Below, one piece after another: positions 45,450 to 56,280 of a DNA stretch of 64,000 nucleotides. This stretch comes from Trichaptum fuscoviolaceum. Taxonomy: Eukaryota; Basidiomycota; Agaricomycetes; Hymenochaetales; Trichaptaceae. Made by a program: the position numbers and the translations under genes. Below the pieces are notes generated by a model. That model worked only from the letters and a program-made list of their open reading frames with translations, was not told the DNA's origin and searched no databases. Every line of letters begins with the position of its first letter. Positions within the stretch are counted from its first letter, which is position 1. Location: NCBI GenBank assembly GCA_910574455.1, contig CAJSYZ010000005.1, positions 4,588,001 to 4,652,000 on the forward strand, in the 5' to 3' direction.

Positions 45450-47739
45450 ATGCCAGCGACACGGAAAAAGCACGATCCCTTTCATTTTCCACCAACTATT
45501 CGATGCACCTTGCCCGGCTGTAGTAGGACGTTCAAGAGTCAATCTGGAAGAACAAGACATGAATATTCAGCTCATCCGACGTCATTCATGGCAAGTCCTA
45601 CTGCCAGTGGTAGTGGTCATGACTATGATTCTTCACCCATTCCAAGTCGACCCACACGAGCTCCAACTTTTCAAGTTCTCCCTAGGTTGTCTGAACTTCC
45701 AACAGAAAGTCATCTTGAGAGTGGCTCTGACTCCTACGATTACGATATCTCCATGCTTACACAAGATATCTCGATGCTCAGTATAGTAGGCCGAGACAAA
45801 CTGCTTCGAGACCTACTAGTAGGCGGACCTGATTCTCAGTCACATTCTGTCATTGGAAGTGATGACCGTAGCGCGTCCTCTGAAGACTTGGACTTAGACA
45901 TTGGAGATCATGAGGAGAGCAGGGATAACTTGAAGGTGTATCACAGATACTTGAATGGTGCGTGCCATGTTTATTGTCCTCGGTTTACTGTAGTACTCTG
46001 ACACCAGACACCGTGCAGCCACTCCATGCGATGCAGAAGGAACCTTCTAAAAGACGAAGAACCCCCCGTTCCTCGAAACAAACCTACATCAAATGATTGG
46101 TTTCCCTATTCGTGCCGAGCAGATTTCGAGCTCGCAGATTTTCTCTATCGAGAAGAGCAAATGTCTGCTGGTAACATAACGAAGCTTCTTGGAATCATGA
46201 AGGCATATCAGCTAATCCACCTCGCGGATAATGCGAAATCTGGCGGATATTCTGATTTCGACGTGACAGAGCCTGACGAGGACTCGGATTTGGATATTAC
46301 TAGTACGCTGCTCGATGGAGATGCACAGAAGTTGTACAATGTCATTGACGCTACGAGAGTTGGTGATGTGCCTTGGAAATCCTTCAGTAACTTCTATACG
46401 AATGACAATGGCCAAAAGGCAACAAACGAGAACTCCGAGTCATGGAAGAGGAAAGAGTATGATGTATGGTATCGGGATCCTTTGGAAGTGATCCGTAATT
46501 TGGTGGATAATCCGGCTTTGGAAAGCGAATTCGACTGTGTTCCATTTCGTGAATATCAGCCAAAGGAGGACTCTGATGCCAGTGACAACAAAGAACGAGT
46601 GTTCAGAAATTACATGTCCGGAAATTTTGCTTGGGAACAGGCTGTAGGTCATGACTCATGAACTCGCAGGAAACATACTGATTATCCTTGACTTAGAATA
46701 AGATCTACGCCGAAGATAAAGCAGTCCATGGATCTATGTTTGTCCCGGTAATCTTAGGGAGCGACAAGACAACAGTCTCTGTCGGAACTGGAAACAACGA
46801 ATACTATCCGTTATATCTCTCCATCGGGAATATATCTAACAAGGCCTGGCGGTCACAGAAATTGAATACAGTCCAGCTTATAGCATTTCTAGCAATACCA
46901 AAGAGTGTGTACCATACCATAATATTTGATTAGTTCTGACACATTTTGCAGCTGAGCGGCAATACGAAAAGTCGGATGAATTCCGCCGCTTTCGACATCA
47001 AGTCTTTCATTCATCTATATCGAGAATCTTGAGACCACTGAAGAGCGCAATGTCCATGAACAAAGAGCGAACCATTCTCCGGTGCCCTGATGGTCACTTT
47101 CGTAGGTCGATTCTCGGACTCGGCTCGTATATAGCCGATTATCCGGAACAGGTGAGTCTATGCGCAATATGCACAGGATGGTGCTGCAAGTAAGTACCGT
47201 CCTTCCCCAACATCGCATCCGAGCCCGAGAAAATGGCTTAATGTGTCTTTATAGATGCACAGCACCTCACAAGAACCTAGATAATCCGGAATTCTTTACA
47301 AATCCTCGAACAAAAGAGCTGCACGAACGATTGATAGAACAAGTCGATGATAACAGCATAAGTAGAGCAACAATTCGTAAAGAGTATGGGTTCCACCAAG
47401 ATATTGTGGTAAGGGTTCCGAATTCTCCATTGGATGTGCACTTACCACAACGATAACCCGTAGCCCTTCACCAATGACTTCCCGCGTGCAGATATATGCG
47501 ATCTCATTTCTCCGGACCTTCTGCACCAAATCATCAAAGGCGTGTTCAAGGATCATCTTGTCGAGTGGATATGCCAGAGCTTGACCACAACAGAGCTGGA
47601 TATTGTGGATAAAAGGTGCTATTCTCTTACAAGTAGAATAATATGAGTCTCAGTGCTAACTTTCGCATAGAATCAGAGTCGCTGCTCCTTTTCCTGGTCT
47701 TCGCAGATTTCCCGAAGGTCGAGGCTTCAAGCAATGGAC

Positions 47740-48569
47740 TGTCGAGATCCCAGGCCCCTTTTCTCATTTCCCGCACTTTCCCGCCAAGGATCCCGACATG
47801 AGCAGACAATCCCGCGGGGAGAATCCCGCCATTGGATTCCCCGCGCGAAACCCCTTTCCCGACTCGCACGATCCCCCGCAAGATCCCCCGCTCACGTGAC
47901 CTATCCCGCACCACCGTCCCGACCACCATGCACGCATACACACATTCATTTACGACGACCCGCCACGGCACACGTACATTCACTTATCAACATACGCTCA
48001 TTAATCCGTTAGTACCTCAAGGTGACGACCTGCAACAGTCTGGCATACCTAGTCTGGCTAGTCGCGGCCCCGGACCGGACGCTGACGTCCACGGACAGGC
48101 CGTAGCCATCTGGAGAGACGGGATAGACATGCCTAGCAGTGCGGTCGTAGCATGTATCGTTTGTAGTAGATAGGTGCGCATTGCGCAAGGACACTTAGCG
48201 TAGATTAACTATACAGTCTTTACGAAGTAGATAAATAGCTGTAGGCATCGTAAGGAGCACCCCACTTTTGACCTCTTGTGGAGTGCTTCCTTAGGTGCGA
48301 TCTCTCTCTTTTCTCCTGTGTAGTTAGTTGCGCAATACTTACTTGTGGAGTGCTTCCTTAGGGATCCGCTTACTTGACGTTCAAAGCAGTGAAGAGTCCT
48401 AGCTGGCCTTGAGAATCCCGCGACGCGCCTGGATAGAATCCCGCGCGTTTCCCGCCTGAATTCCCACGCTCGTTCCCAGTCGCGAATCCAGATTCCCGAA
48501 CGCGGGTTCTTGTCGCGAATTCCAGTTTCCCGAAACTGTTTCCCGCTACAATTCCCGACGGTCGTAACA
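47740..48569 (+). repeat. 5' LTR of Gypsy-1
   Basis: 830 bp. GATAAATA (48230-48237) lies about 26 bp before ACTTTTGACCT (48264-48274), the inferred transcript start. R contains a direct repeat of CTTGTGGAGTGCTTCCTTAGG, also present (with TCG for TGG) in the gag-only element. U5 is rich in TCCCG motifs. Confidence 0.95.
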
Positions 48570-48571
48570 TT

Positions 48572-48582
48572 AGGTCAAAAGT
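48572..48582 (+). other. Self-complementary primer-binding site of Gypsy-1
   Basis: AGGTCAAAAGT, two bases after the LTR, exactly complementary to ACTTTTGACCT at 48264-48274. Compared with the gag-only element, one base pair is swapped on both sides, which keeps the pairing. Confidence 0.65.
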
Positions 48583-48658
48583 CCTGGCTCACCGCCGCTC
48601 GGACTCGACACCCTCACGCTCTTTACTTCTACCCCCGCACCCGTACCGCCGACCCGCG

Positions 48659-49866
48659 ATGTCGTCCCACCAGGAATGGGGAGGACTCGCAGACACCTTC
48701 GCTTTCCCGTCCCCTAGCTCCTCGATGGAGGAAGACAAACTCCAGCCCATCCTTGATCGCCTCGACACCCTCGAAAAGCGCTACTCCAAGCTAGTCAACG
48801 AACACAATCAGGTCCAGAACACAGTCGCCCAGCTCAAGCACGCCAACCAGGCGTTAGAAGCCCAAATCGCGAGTCAGCCCGCCTCCCCGTCTGGGGGCGG
48901 AGCCGGGCTCAAGATGAAGCTTCCCGACACCTTCGAAGGCGAACGAGCCAAGCTGGAGAACTGGATTCACCAGATTAAGCTCTACCTGTTGGACAACATC
49001 CGGGACTAGACGAAACCCGCAAGGTCGCATTTGCTCTGATGCTACTGCGGGGGCCGGCGCAAGACTGGGCACGACCCATTCTAGATCGACTCCAGGACAT
49101 CCCGACACCGCCAGAAGCCGCCAGCCTGGAGGCCCTGTTCGCCGCCCTTCGCGCCTCTTACGGGGAAATCGATGCAGACAAAGCCGCAGCCGACAAGCTG
49201 ATGCGCCTACGCCAGACAGGAACGGTCGCCGAGTTTGCGTCGCAATTCCGTGCCCTCCAAGCCCTCACCGGGTGGCCCAAGGACGCAACGACGGATGTCA
49301 TCTACCTCGACATGTTCCGGAAGGGACTCAAAGACCAGGTTCGCCAGCACATCGCCAGCACAGAGGCGAAGGATATGAAATTCGATGCCTACGTCAACTG
49401 GGTTTCCGAGACGGACGAGAAGCTAAGGCTCGCACACGCCTATGGACCAGTATCAAAGCCAGCGGCTACGCCCCGAAGCAATCCCGGCACCACTAGTTCA
49501 GCTCCGCGTACGATCCCGACTGCGGGCGCAAGCTCGACGAAGGATCCCAACGCAATGGAGATTGACAGGGTGCGCCGGGAGCGCAGGAGTAAGGGACTAT
49601 GCTACTACTGCGGAGAGAAAGACCATTTAGTGAGCGATTGCCCAACGCGACCGCCAACCCGAAACCTAAAGGCTACGAAATCCACGTCCCCGTCGAGCCC
49701 ATCGCCCCCCGCGCTCCAGTCGTTCGAAGAAACGCTCAAACGTATGGCGGAACAGTACGTCCAGAATGTGCAGCAGTCCGTGCTACAGAACGCATTCGCC
49801 GCCATGACGCCCGCCGCCAAGAACGTTCACAATCCCGAAGCCCCGCCCCCAGCGGATTTTCAGTAG
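48659..49866 (+). pseudogene. Gypsy-1 gag (frameshifted)
   Basis: Starts MSSHQEWGGLADTFAFP. The N-terminal part holds a coiled coil (ILDRLDTLEKRYSKLVNEHN...) and LPDTFEGERAKLENWIHQ, typical of Ty3/Gypsy capsid. The frame stops at 49007-49009, but coding continues in the +1-related frame from about 49010 (MLLRGPAQDW...MFRKGLKDQVRQHI), consistent with one missing base near 49004. One zinc knuckle, CYYCGEKDHLVSDC, lies near 49600-49640. The protein packages element RNA. The break makes this copy non-functional for gag unless it is a sequencing error. Confidence 0.85.
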
Positions 49867-52800
49867 GGTCGTATTGCTCAGTCGCGCCCTATACGACCCA
49901 ACCGCCCTTGTGGCCGAAGAACTCTCTTAATAATGGTCCCTTGTATTTAACCATCTCTACAATAGACCGTCGTCTTCGACGACATTTGAAGTTCCCGGTA
50001 CAGGTTAGCGACGGAAAAACGGATGCCTTAGCCACAGTAATGTTAGACAGCGGTGCGTCGGGAACTTTCATAAATTCCCGCTACGTTTCGCGACACGGAC
50101 TCCAGACTCGGGAATTGGTAATCCCGATACTTTTGCGCAACGCGGACAATTCCCCGAACGCGATTGGACGCATCACCAAGGAAGTAGTCCTCAACGTCGA
50201 GATGAAGGGACACTTAGAACAGTTGACCATGGCCGTCGCGGATATTGGCGACGACGATATTATCATGGGGATCGACTGGTTGCGGCACCATAACCCAACC
50301 ATTGACTGGACCAACGATGTGGTCGATCTCAACCGCTGCCCACCTCAGTGTGACAACCAGCAACGCCTGGTCCCGCTTCCCCGCCTCGCCATAGCAGAAG
50401 AAGTCGAGACCCCCTGGGGGCCCGACAGGACCCAGGCCGAATGGGAAGCTGTCCCACCAGGATTTCGGTACTCAGAAAAATATTGGGACCAGTACCACGA
50501 CGCTGAATCCTACTTCGTCACGACGGACGACCACTTCGCGTACAAAATTGCCGCCTCGTACACCCACTCCCAGGCCATCGCTGAGAAGTCAGCAGTGAAG
50601 GAAGGCGAGAAAACCTTCGAGGAACTAGTTCCCCCCGAATTTCGTGAGTTTGCCGACGTTTTCTCGAAAGTTGAATCCGAAAGGCTTCCACTACGCAAGC
50701 CGTATGATCACGCCATAGATTTAGAACCCGGGAAGGTTCCCCCGTACAGCAAAATCTATCCGTTGGCCCCGGCCGAACGCGACGCCCTTCGCGAATTCGT
50801 CGACGAAAACCTGCGCAAAGGGTACATACGACCTTCGAAATCCCCTGCAGCGGCTCCCGTCTTCTTTATCAAGAAAAAGGACGGAACCTTGCGCATGGTA
50901 GTCGATTACCGACGACTGAACGATATCACGGTCAAGAATCGATACCCGCTTCCCCTCACGATGGAACTCGTAGACGCACTGCAAAAGGCGAAGGTTTTCA
51001 CGACGTTAGATTTGCGATGGGGCTACCACAACGTGCGACTGAAGCAAGGCGACGAGTGGAAGGCCGCATTTCGGACTCAGGCAGGACATTTCGAACCAAC
51101 GGTGATGACATTCGGGCTCACGAATGCCCCGGCGACCTTCCAGCATATGATGAACGATATCTTCAAAGATCTCATTGGAGTATACGTGATCATCTATCTT
51201 GACGACTTGCTAATCTTTTCCGAAGATGAATCGCAGCACGAGGAACACGTACGGGAAGTCCTTAAGCGGCTGCGCGAAAACGACTTGTTCTGTAAACCCG
51301 AAAAGTGCAAATTCAAACAGACTTCCGTCGAGTATCTCGGGATGATTATTTCGCAGGGAAAGGTGGCTATGGATCCCGCCAAGGTACAGGCGGTCCTCGA
51401 CTGGCCTACCCCGAAAAAGGTGAAAGACATTCAAGCCTTCCTCGGGTTCGCGAATTTCTATCGACGCTTCATTCGGGATTTCTCGCACATCGTCAAACCG
51501 CTCACGACGCTGCTGAAGAAGGACGTTCGCTGGGCCTGGACAGAAAACCAGAAGTTCGCCTTCGACTATCTCAAGCGCATGTTTCACGACCGCCCCCGTC
51601 CTGATGATGCCAGACATGTCGCGACAATTCATCGTGGAATGCGACGCCTCTGATTTCGCGACCGGCGCGGTCTTGTCCCAGGAAGGCGACGACGGGCTGA
51701 TACATCCGGTCGCCTTTTTCTCGAAATCCCTCAACGATGCGGAACGCAACTACGAGATTTATGACAAGGAGCTACTCGCGATTATTCGAGCTCTTGACGA
51801 GTGGCGACATTATCTCGAAGGTGCGAGTCATAAACTCGATATCGTGTCTGACCACAAGAATCTGCTATATTTCTCTGAATCCCGAACGCTGACGCGACGC
51901 CAAGCCCGGTGGAGTCTGTTCCTCACCCGCTTCGATTTTACGATTCGCCATCGCCCAGGGCGACTCGGGGGCAAACCCGACGCCATGTCACGACGCATCG
52001 ATCTTCAACCCGAAGGCGAAGACAACACGGGACGGACCCTCTTGACCCCCGAAATGTTTCGACTAAAGGCAATTCGGCGGGGAATGACGCAGGTACACGG
52101 GGATCAGGCCCTCCTACGACGCATTCGTAAGTCAGATCAATATGAAGACGAACTGATGGACGCGATCGAGCTGGTCAAGTCCAAGGCGCCTCGAGTCCTG
52201 ACCAAGGAACTTGAGGACTGGAGCACCGAAGAAGGCCTCATCCTGTATCAGGGTAAGGTTTACGTCCCGAAAGACGAGACCATTCGCCGGGATGTGGTGA
52301 AGACTTACCACGACAGTCTCCCCGCCGGACATCCTGGACGTTGGAAAACGTTTGAGATGGTAAGCCGCAACTACTGGTGGCCCGGGATGTCTAACTTCGT
52401 AGAACGATACGTTTCGGGATGCGATACCTGTGCACGCACGAAGAACCGATCCCAACGCCCGGTAGGACTCCTGCAACCGAACGAAATCCCGCAGGGCCCC
52501 TGGCAGGCGATTTCGTGCGATTTCATCACCCAGCTCCCCCGATCTGAGGATTACGACGCAATTTTCGTGGTGGTCGACCGTCTCACCAAGCAAGCGCATT
52601 TTATCCCGACCACGTCTCTGATGTCGATGCACCGGAAACCGCAGAACTCTTCCTGCAACACGTCTGGAAGCTGCACGGAACCCCCCGCCAGATCATATCC
52701 GACCGCGGACCACAGTTTGTCGCGCAGTTCATGAAAGCCCTTTTTTCCCGACTCGGTATCAAGGGTACCACGTCGACTGCGTATCACCCGCAGACGGATG

Positions 52801-53801
52801 GGCAAACCGAAAGGGTAAACCAAGAGCTGGAACAATATTTACGGGCTTTCATAGATACACGACAAGAAAACTGGGCCGGATTACTCCCGATGGCAGAGTT
52901 CGCGCACAACACGAAAGCGCACGCGGCAACACGACAATCCCCGTTCGCGCTCGTCTACGGCTACAATCCCGAATTCACGATTGCCCCGAGCGACGGCCTG
53001 TCCACGGTCCCCGCCGCGGACGCACGACTACAGGAGCTTCAGCAGGCACAGGAAGAGGCAAGAGCGGCTTTGGAGGTTGCGGCAGAGCGCATGAAGCAGC
53101 ACTACGATCAGGCCAGGAACGAGGCCCCGCAGTACGCAGTCGGGGATAAAGTATGGCTCGAGGCGACGAACGTTCGGCGACCGGGAGCGCGCAAATTATT
53201 ACCGAAACGACTAGGGCCGTATAAAGTGAAGGCAAAGCTAAGTGACCTCACCTACGAACTCGAACTCCCCGCGTCGCTGAAGATTCATCCCGTATTTCAC
53301 GTATCGCTGCTCTCGCCATACCACGAAGACGACATTCCCGGTCGAACGCAACCCCCGCCGCCCCCAGTCGAAGTAGAAGGAGATCTGGAATACGAGGTGG
53401 AAGAGGTACTGGACGCTAGACGGTTTAGACGGAGGTTTGAATATTTGGTACGATGGAAGGGATATTCGAGCGCGGAAGATACATGGATTCCCGCAAAGGA
53501 TATGGGTAATGCAAAGGCTAAAATTCGCAGTTTCTATCGAAAACACCCGGACGCCCCTCGAGAAGTCAACGCTATCGAGCTCTGTGACCTGAGCAAGATT
53601 CAAGCTTGGCGCCCCGGAGTTGCGCCTTTGGAGGGGGGTAATGTCGAGATCCCAGGCCCCTTTTCTCATTTCCCGCACTTTCCCGCCAAGGATCCCGACA
53701 TGAGCAGACAATCCCGCGGGGAGAATCCCGCCATTGGATTCCCCGCGCGAAACCCCTTTCCCGACTCGCACGATCCCCCGCAAGATCCCCCGCTCACGTG
53801 A
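49599..53801 (+). pseudogene. Gypsy-1 pol with chromodomain (two frameshifts)
   Basis: Overlaps the end of gag in another frame. Order: aspartic protease with DSGASGTFI (about 50046-50075), reverse transcriptase with YLDD (about 51196-51207), RNase H beginning ECDASDFATGAVLSQ, integrase with an HHCC finger (WPGMSNFVERYVSGCDTCAR) and DDE core, then a C-terminal chromodomain (YEVEEVLDARRFRRRFEYLV...KGYSSAEDTW). Against the intact Gypsy-2 pol there is an extra T near 51583 and an extra 2 bp near 52614-52619. Each shifts the frame, so the ORF is in three pieces ending in the 3' LTR. A chromodomain usually directs insertion to heterochromatin. Confidence 0.9.
53608..53641 (+). other. Pre-PPT hairpin and polypurine tract of Gypsy-1
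   Basis: GGCGC (53608-53612) pairs with GCGCC (53622-53626); TTTGGAGGGGGGTAA follows and touches the 3' LTR. It overlaps the last codons of pol, unlike the matching hairpin in the gag-only element, which is outside any gene. Confidence 0.55.
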
Positions 53802-54471
53802 CCTATCCCGCACCACCGTCCCGACCACCATGCACGCATACACACATTCATTTACGACGACCCGCCACGGCACACGTACATTCACTTATCAACATACACT
53901 CATTAATCCGTTAGTACCTCAAGGTGACGACCTGCAACAGTCTGGCATACCTAGTCTGGCTAGTCGCGGCCCCGGACCGGACGCTGACGTCCACGGACAG
54001 GCCGTAGCCATCTGGAGAGACGGGATAGACATGCCTAGCAGTGCGGTCGTAGCATGTATCGTTTGTAGTAGATAGGTGCGCATTGCGCAAGGACACTTAG
54101 CGTAGATTAACTATACAGTCTTTACGAAGTAGATAAATAGCTGTAGGCATCGTAAGGAGCACCCCACTTTTGACCTCTTGTGGAGTGCTTCCTTAGGTGC
54201 GATCTCTCTCTTTTCTCCTGTGTAGTTAGTTGCGCAATACTTACTTGTGGAGTGCTTCCTTAGGGATCCGCTTACTTGACGTTCAAAGCAGTGAAGAGTC
54301 CTAGCTGGCCTTGAGAATCCCGCGACGCGCCTGGATAGAATCCCGCGCGTTTCCCGCCTGAATTCCCACGCTCGTTCCCAGTCGCGAATCCAGATTCCCG
54401 AACGCGGGTTCTTGTCGCGAATTCCAGTTTCCCGAAACTGTTTCCCGCTACAATTCCCGACGGTCGTAACA
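53642..54471 (+). repeat. 3' LTR of Gypsy-1
   Basis: 830 bp copy of 47740-48569, followed by the TGGAC duplication. The pol frame reads about 160 bp into it before stopping at 53801. Confidence 0.95.
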
Positions 54472-54699
54472 TGGACAGGTAATGATTCAAAGGCACTTAT
54501 GAAAGTATATGGTCTTTTCATCTCGTTTGACGCGGTGGTTTGCTGATATTTGATGCAATCCGCTTAGGTATATCTTCCGGCTATTGTGGGCATTGTGCAC
54601 GATGATATAATTCACGCATTGAGTGCATTTCTGGACTTCTGTTACCTTGTGCGTCGGTACACGATAACAGCCTCGACTCTTGATTAGAGCATGACACGG

Positions 54700-54860
54700 G
54701 TGCAGGTCATCCGTGGGTACCTGCAGGTACCTGCGCTCAAATACCTGCGGTTCCAGGTGCACCTGTGCGCAGGTACCTGGTTCCCACGGTTACCTGCAGA
54801 TCCAGGTTTGGATTTTTTGGGCCCAGGTACCTGACCGGGTACCTGCAGGTACCCGGTCAA
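54700..54860. repeat. Left subterminal palindrome cluster of the hAT-type element
   Basis: Multiple overlapping copies of CAGGTACCTG and ACCTGCAGGT with spacing of 10-25 bp. The cluster is mirrored at about 56128-56280. In hAT elements such subterminal motifs bind the transposase. That role is inferred. Confidence 0.65.
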
Positions 54861-55492
54861 TCACGTGCGCTCACCTTGAGCGCGACGAACGCAACGATGT
54901 ACCACTACTTTCACCTACATTCTACTCGACATGGGCACTCCAGAGCTCTCTCGAAGCTCCCTATGGAAGTTATACTTAATCCTTTGGCCCCGCTGACTAC
55001 AACGACAACCTCGAGCCCGATGACCGCCTCCGCGCCAACTGCGCGCTGGTCTGCGACGCATCTGCGCTCGGACAGCGCCTGCAAGTCCTCTTCGCCTCGA
55101 AGCCGCCTACTACGACGACAACGTGCGCCATGACCGCCTCCTCACCAACTGCGCGCTTGTCAGCGCCCTCCCGCCCGCCGCGCTCTCTTCGCGAGACCGC
55201 GAGACCACAGCCGCTTGTCGCCCTCGACATGCTGCTGCTCGTCCGGCAACCGCAACACCCACCGTCGTCTGGACTCATGAAGCCGTGCCGCAAGCGGTAC
55301 GCGTCGTCAGCCAACTTCCACCGTCGTAACCCCCTATTATACTTGATCCCCTAGGCCCTGCGAACTTCGATAACGACCTCGAGCCCGATGACCGCCTCCT
55401 CGCCAAGTTTGCGACGCGTCTGCGCGCAGAAACCGCCTGCAAGTCTTTCGCCCGCGCAGTGGACCGCGCACCTTCGCACACGTCTTCACGCC

Positions 55493-56080
55493 ATGCACCG
55501 CGCTCTACAGCTACCAGACATCTTGACTATAGTACTGGAGAACTAATTGACGAAAAGCATAGCAAGAGCAGCATGCATATGTCGTTCGTGGGAGAAGGGT
55601 GCAAACGACAAGTTATGGAGGAACATATTGAATGTCTTGACTCTACTGCAATTGCTAGGGCCTTTGGAGGACGGCGAGCGGGACATGGTGCGTTTCCTTC
55701 TTCTCTCGGCAATGCGTCCTCAACTCACACTGCTTCCGAACGTCGATCGTCTTGTTAAGGTTGTGGTTGATGATGTGCATTCGCCTTTGCAAGGCTGTTC
55801 ATGCATAGCCAGCTCAAGAAGCTACAGCTCATCGTCCTCCAGACATGGCGACCAGCGGATTGCACGACTTCATAGAAGGGCTACAAGCTGTGTCCCGATT
55901 TCACCAATCAGACCTCAGCGCGAATGTTGGCATCTCCGTCCTCGAGCCCGTGCTCAGCAACGCGCTCTCGTCCCTTCCGCAGCTTGAAGAGATCAACTTC
56001 CCTGCCTTCGGGATCACCTTGCCTTACTGGATGACGCGGCCCAGACCATGCAGGACTCCTCAGAAACACAGATGGTTTGT
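55493..56080 (+). pseudogene. F-box protein fragment captured in the hAT-type element
   Basis: From MHRALQLPDILTIVLEN the frame meets TAA (55544-55546). It continues in the same frame with LTKSIARAACICRSWEKG...KLWRNILNVL...LLQLLGPLEDGE, a clear basidiomycete F-box motif. A later segment, ISVLEPVLSNALSSLPQLEE, fits the leucine-rich part of such proteins but is in another frame. The upstream part (54990-55450) has imperfect tandem repeats of CGAGCCCGATGACCGCCTCC. F-box proteins recruit substrates to SCF ubiquitin ligases. This copy is broken and probably a transduplicated host fragment. Confidence 0.65.
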
Positions 56081-56127
56081 TGTATTGTTTGTTTTATCTT
56101 GTTATTACATTACTTACTATTATTACC

Positions 56128-56280
56128 TGCAGGTCCTATCAGGTACCTGCAATACCTGCAGGTAACGGGTCCAGGTAGACCCGGATCCGTTTCCCACGGT
56201 TCCGGGTCGGATCCAGGTATCAGTTTTTTTGCGCAGGTACCTGCGCTTCGCAGATCCGGGTACACCTGCAGGTGCACCCG
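56128..56280. repeat. Right subterminal palindrome cluster of the hAT-type element
   Basis: Copies of ACCTGCAGGT, CAGGTACCTGC and GGATCCAGGT-like variants, arranged as an inverted counterpart of 54700-54860. Confidence 0.65.

Larger units (their letters stand above)
47740..54471 (+). mobile_element. Gypsy-1: Ty3/Gypsy chromodomain LTR retrotransposon
   Basis: 830 bp LTRs (47740-48569 and 53642-54471) begin TGTCGAG and end CGTAACA. The target duplication TGGAC is at 47735-47739 and 54472-54476. The interior is 5072 bp with gag, protease, reverse transcriptase, RNase H, integrase and chromodomain in Gypsy order. The only LTR difference noticed is one base (near 47995 / 53898), so the insertion is recent. 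It interrupts the Plavaka transposase at the GFKQWT motif. Confidence 0.96.
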
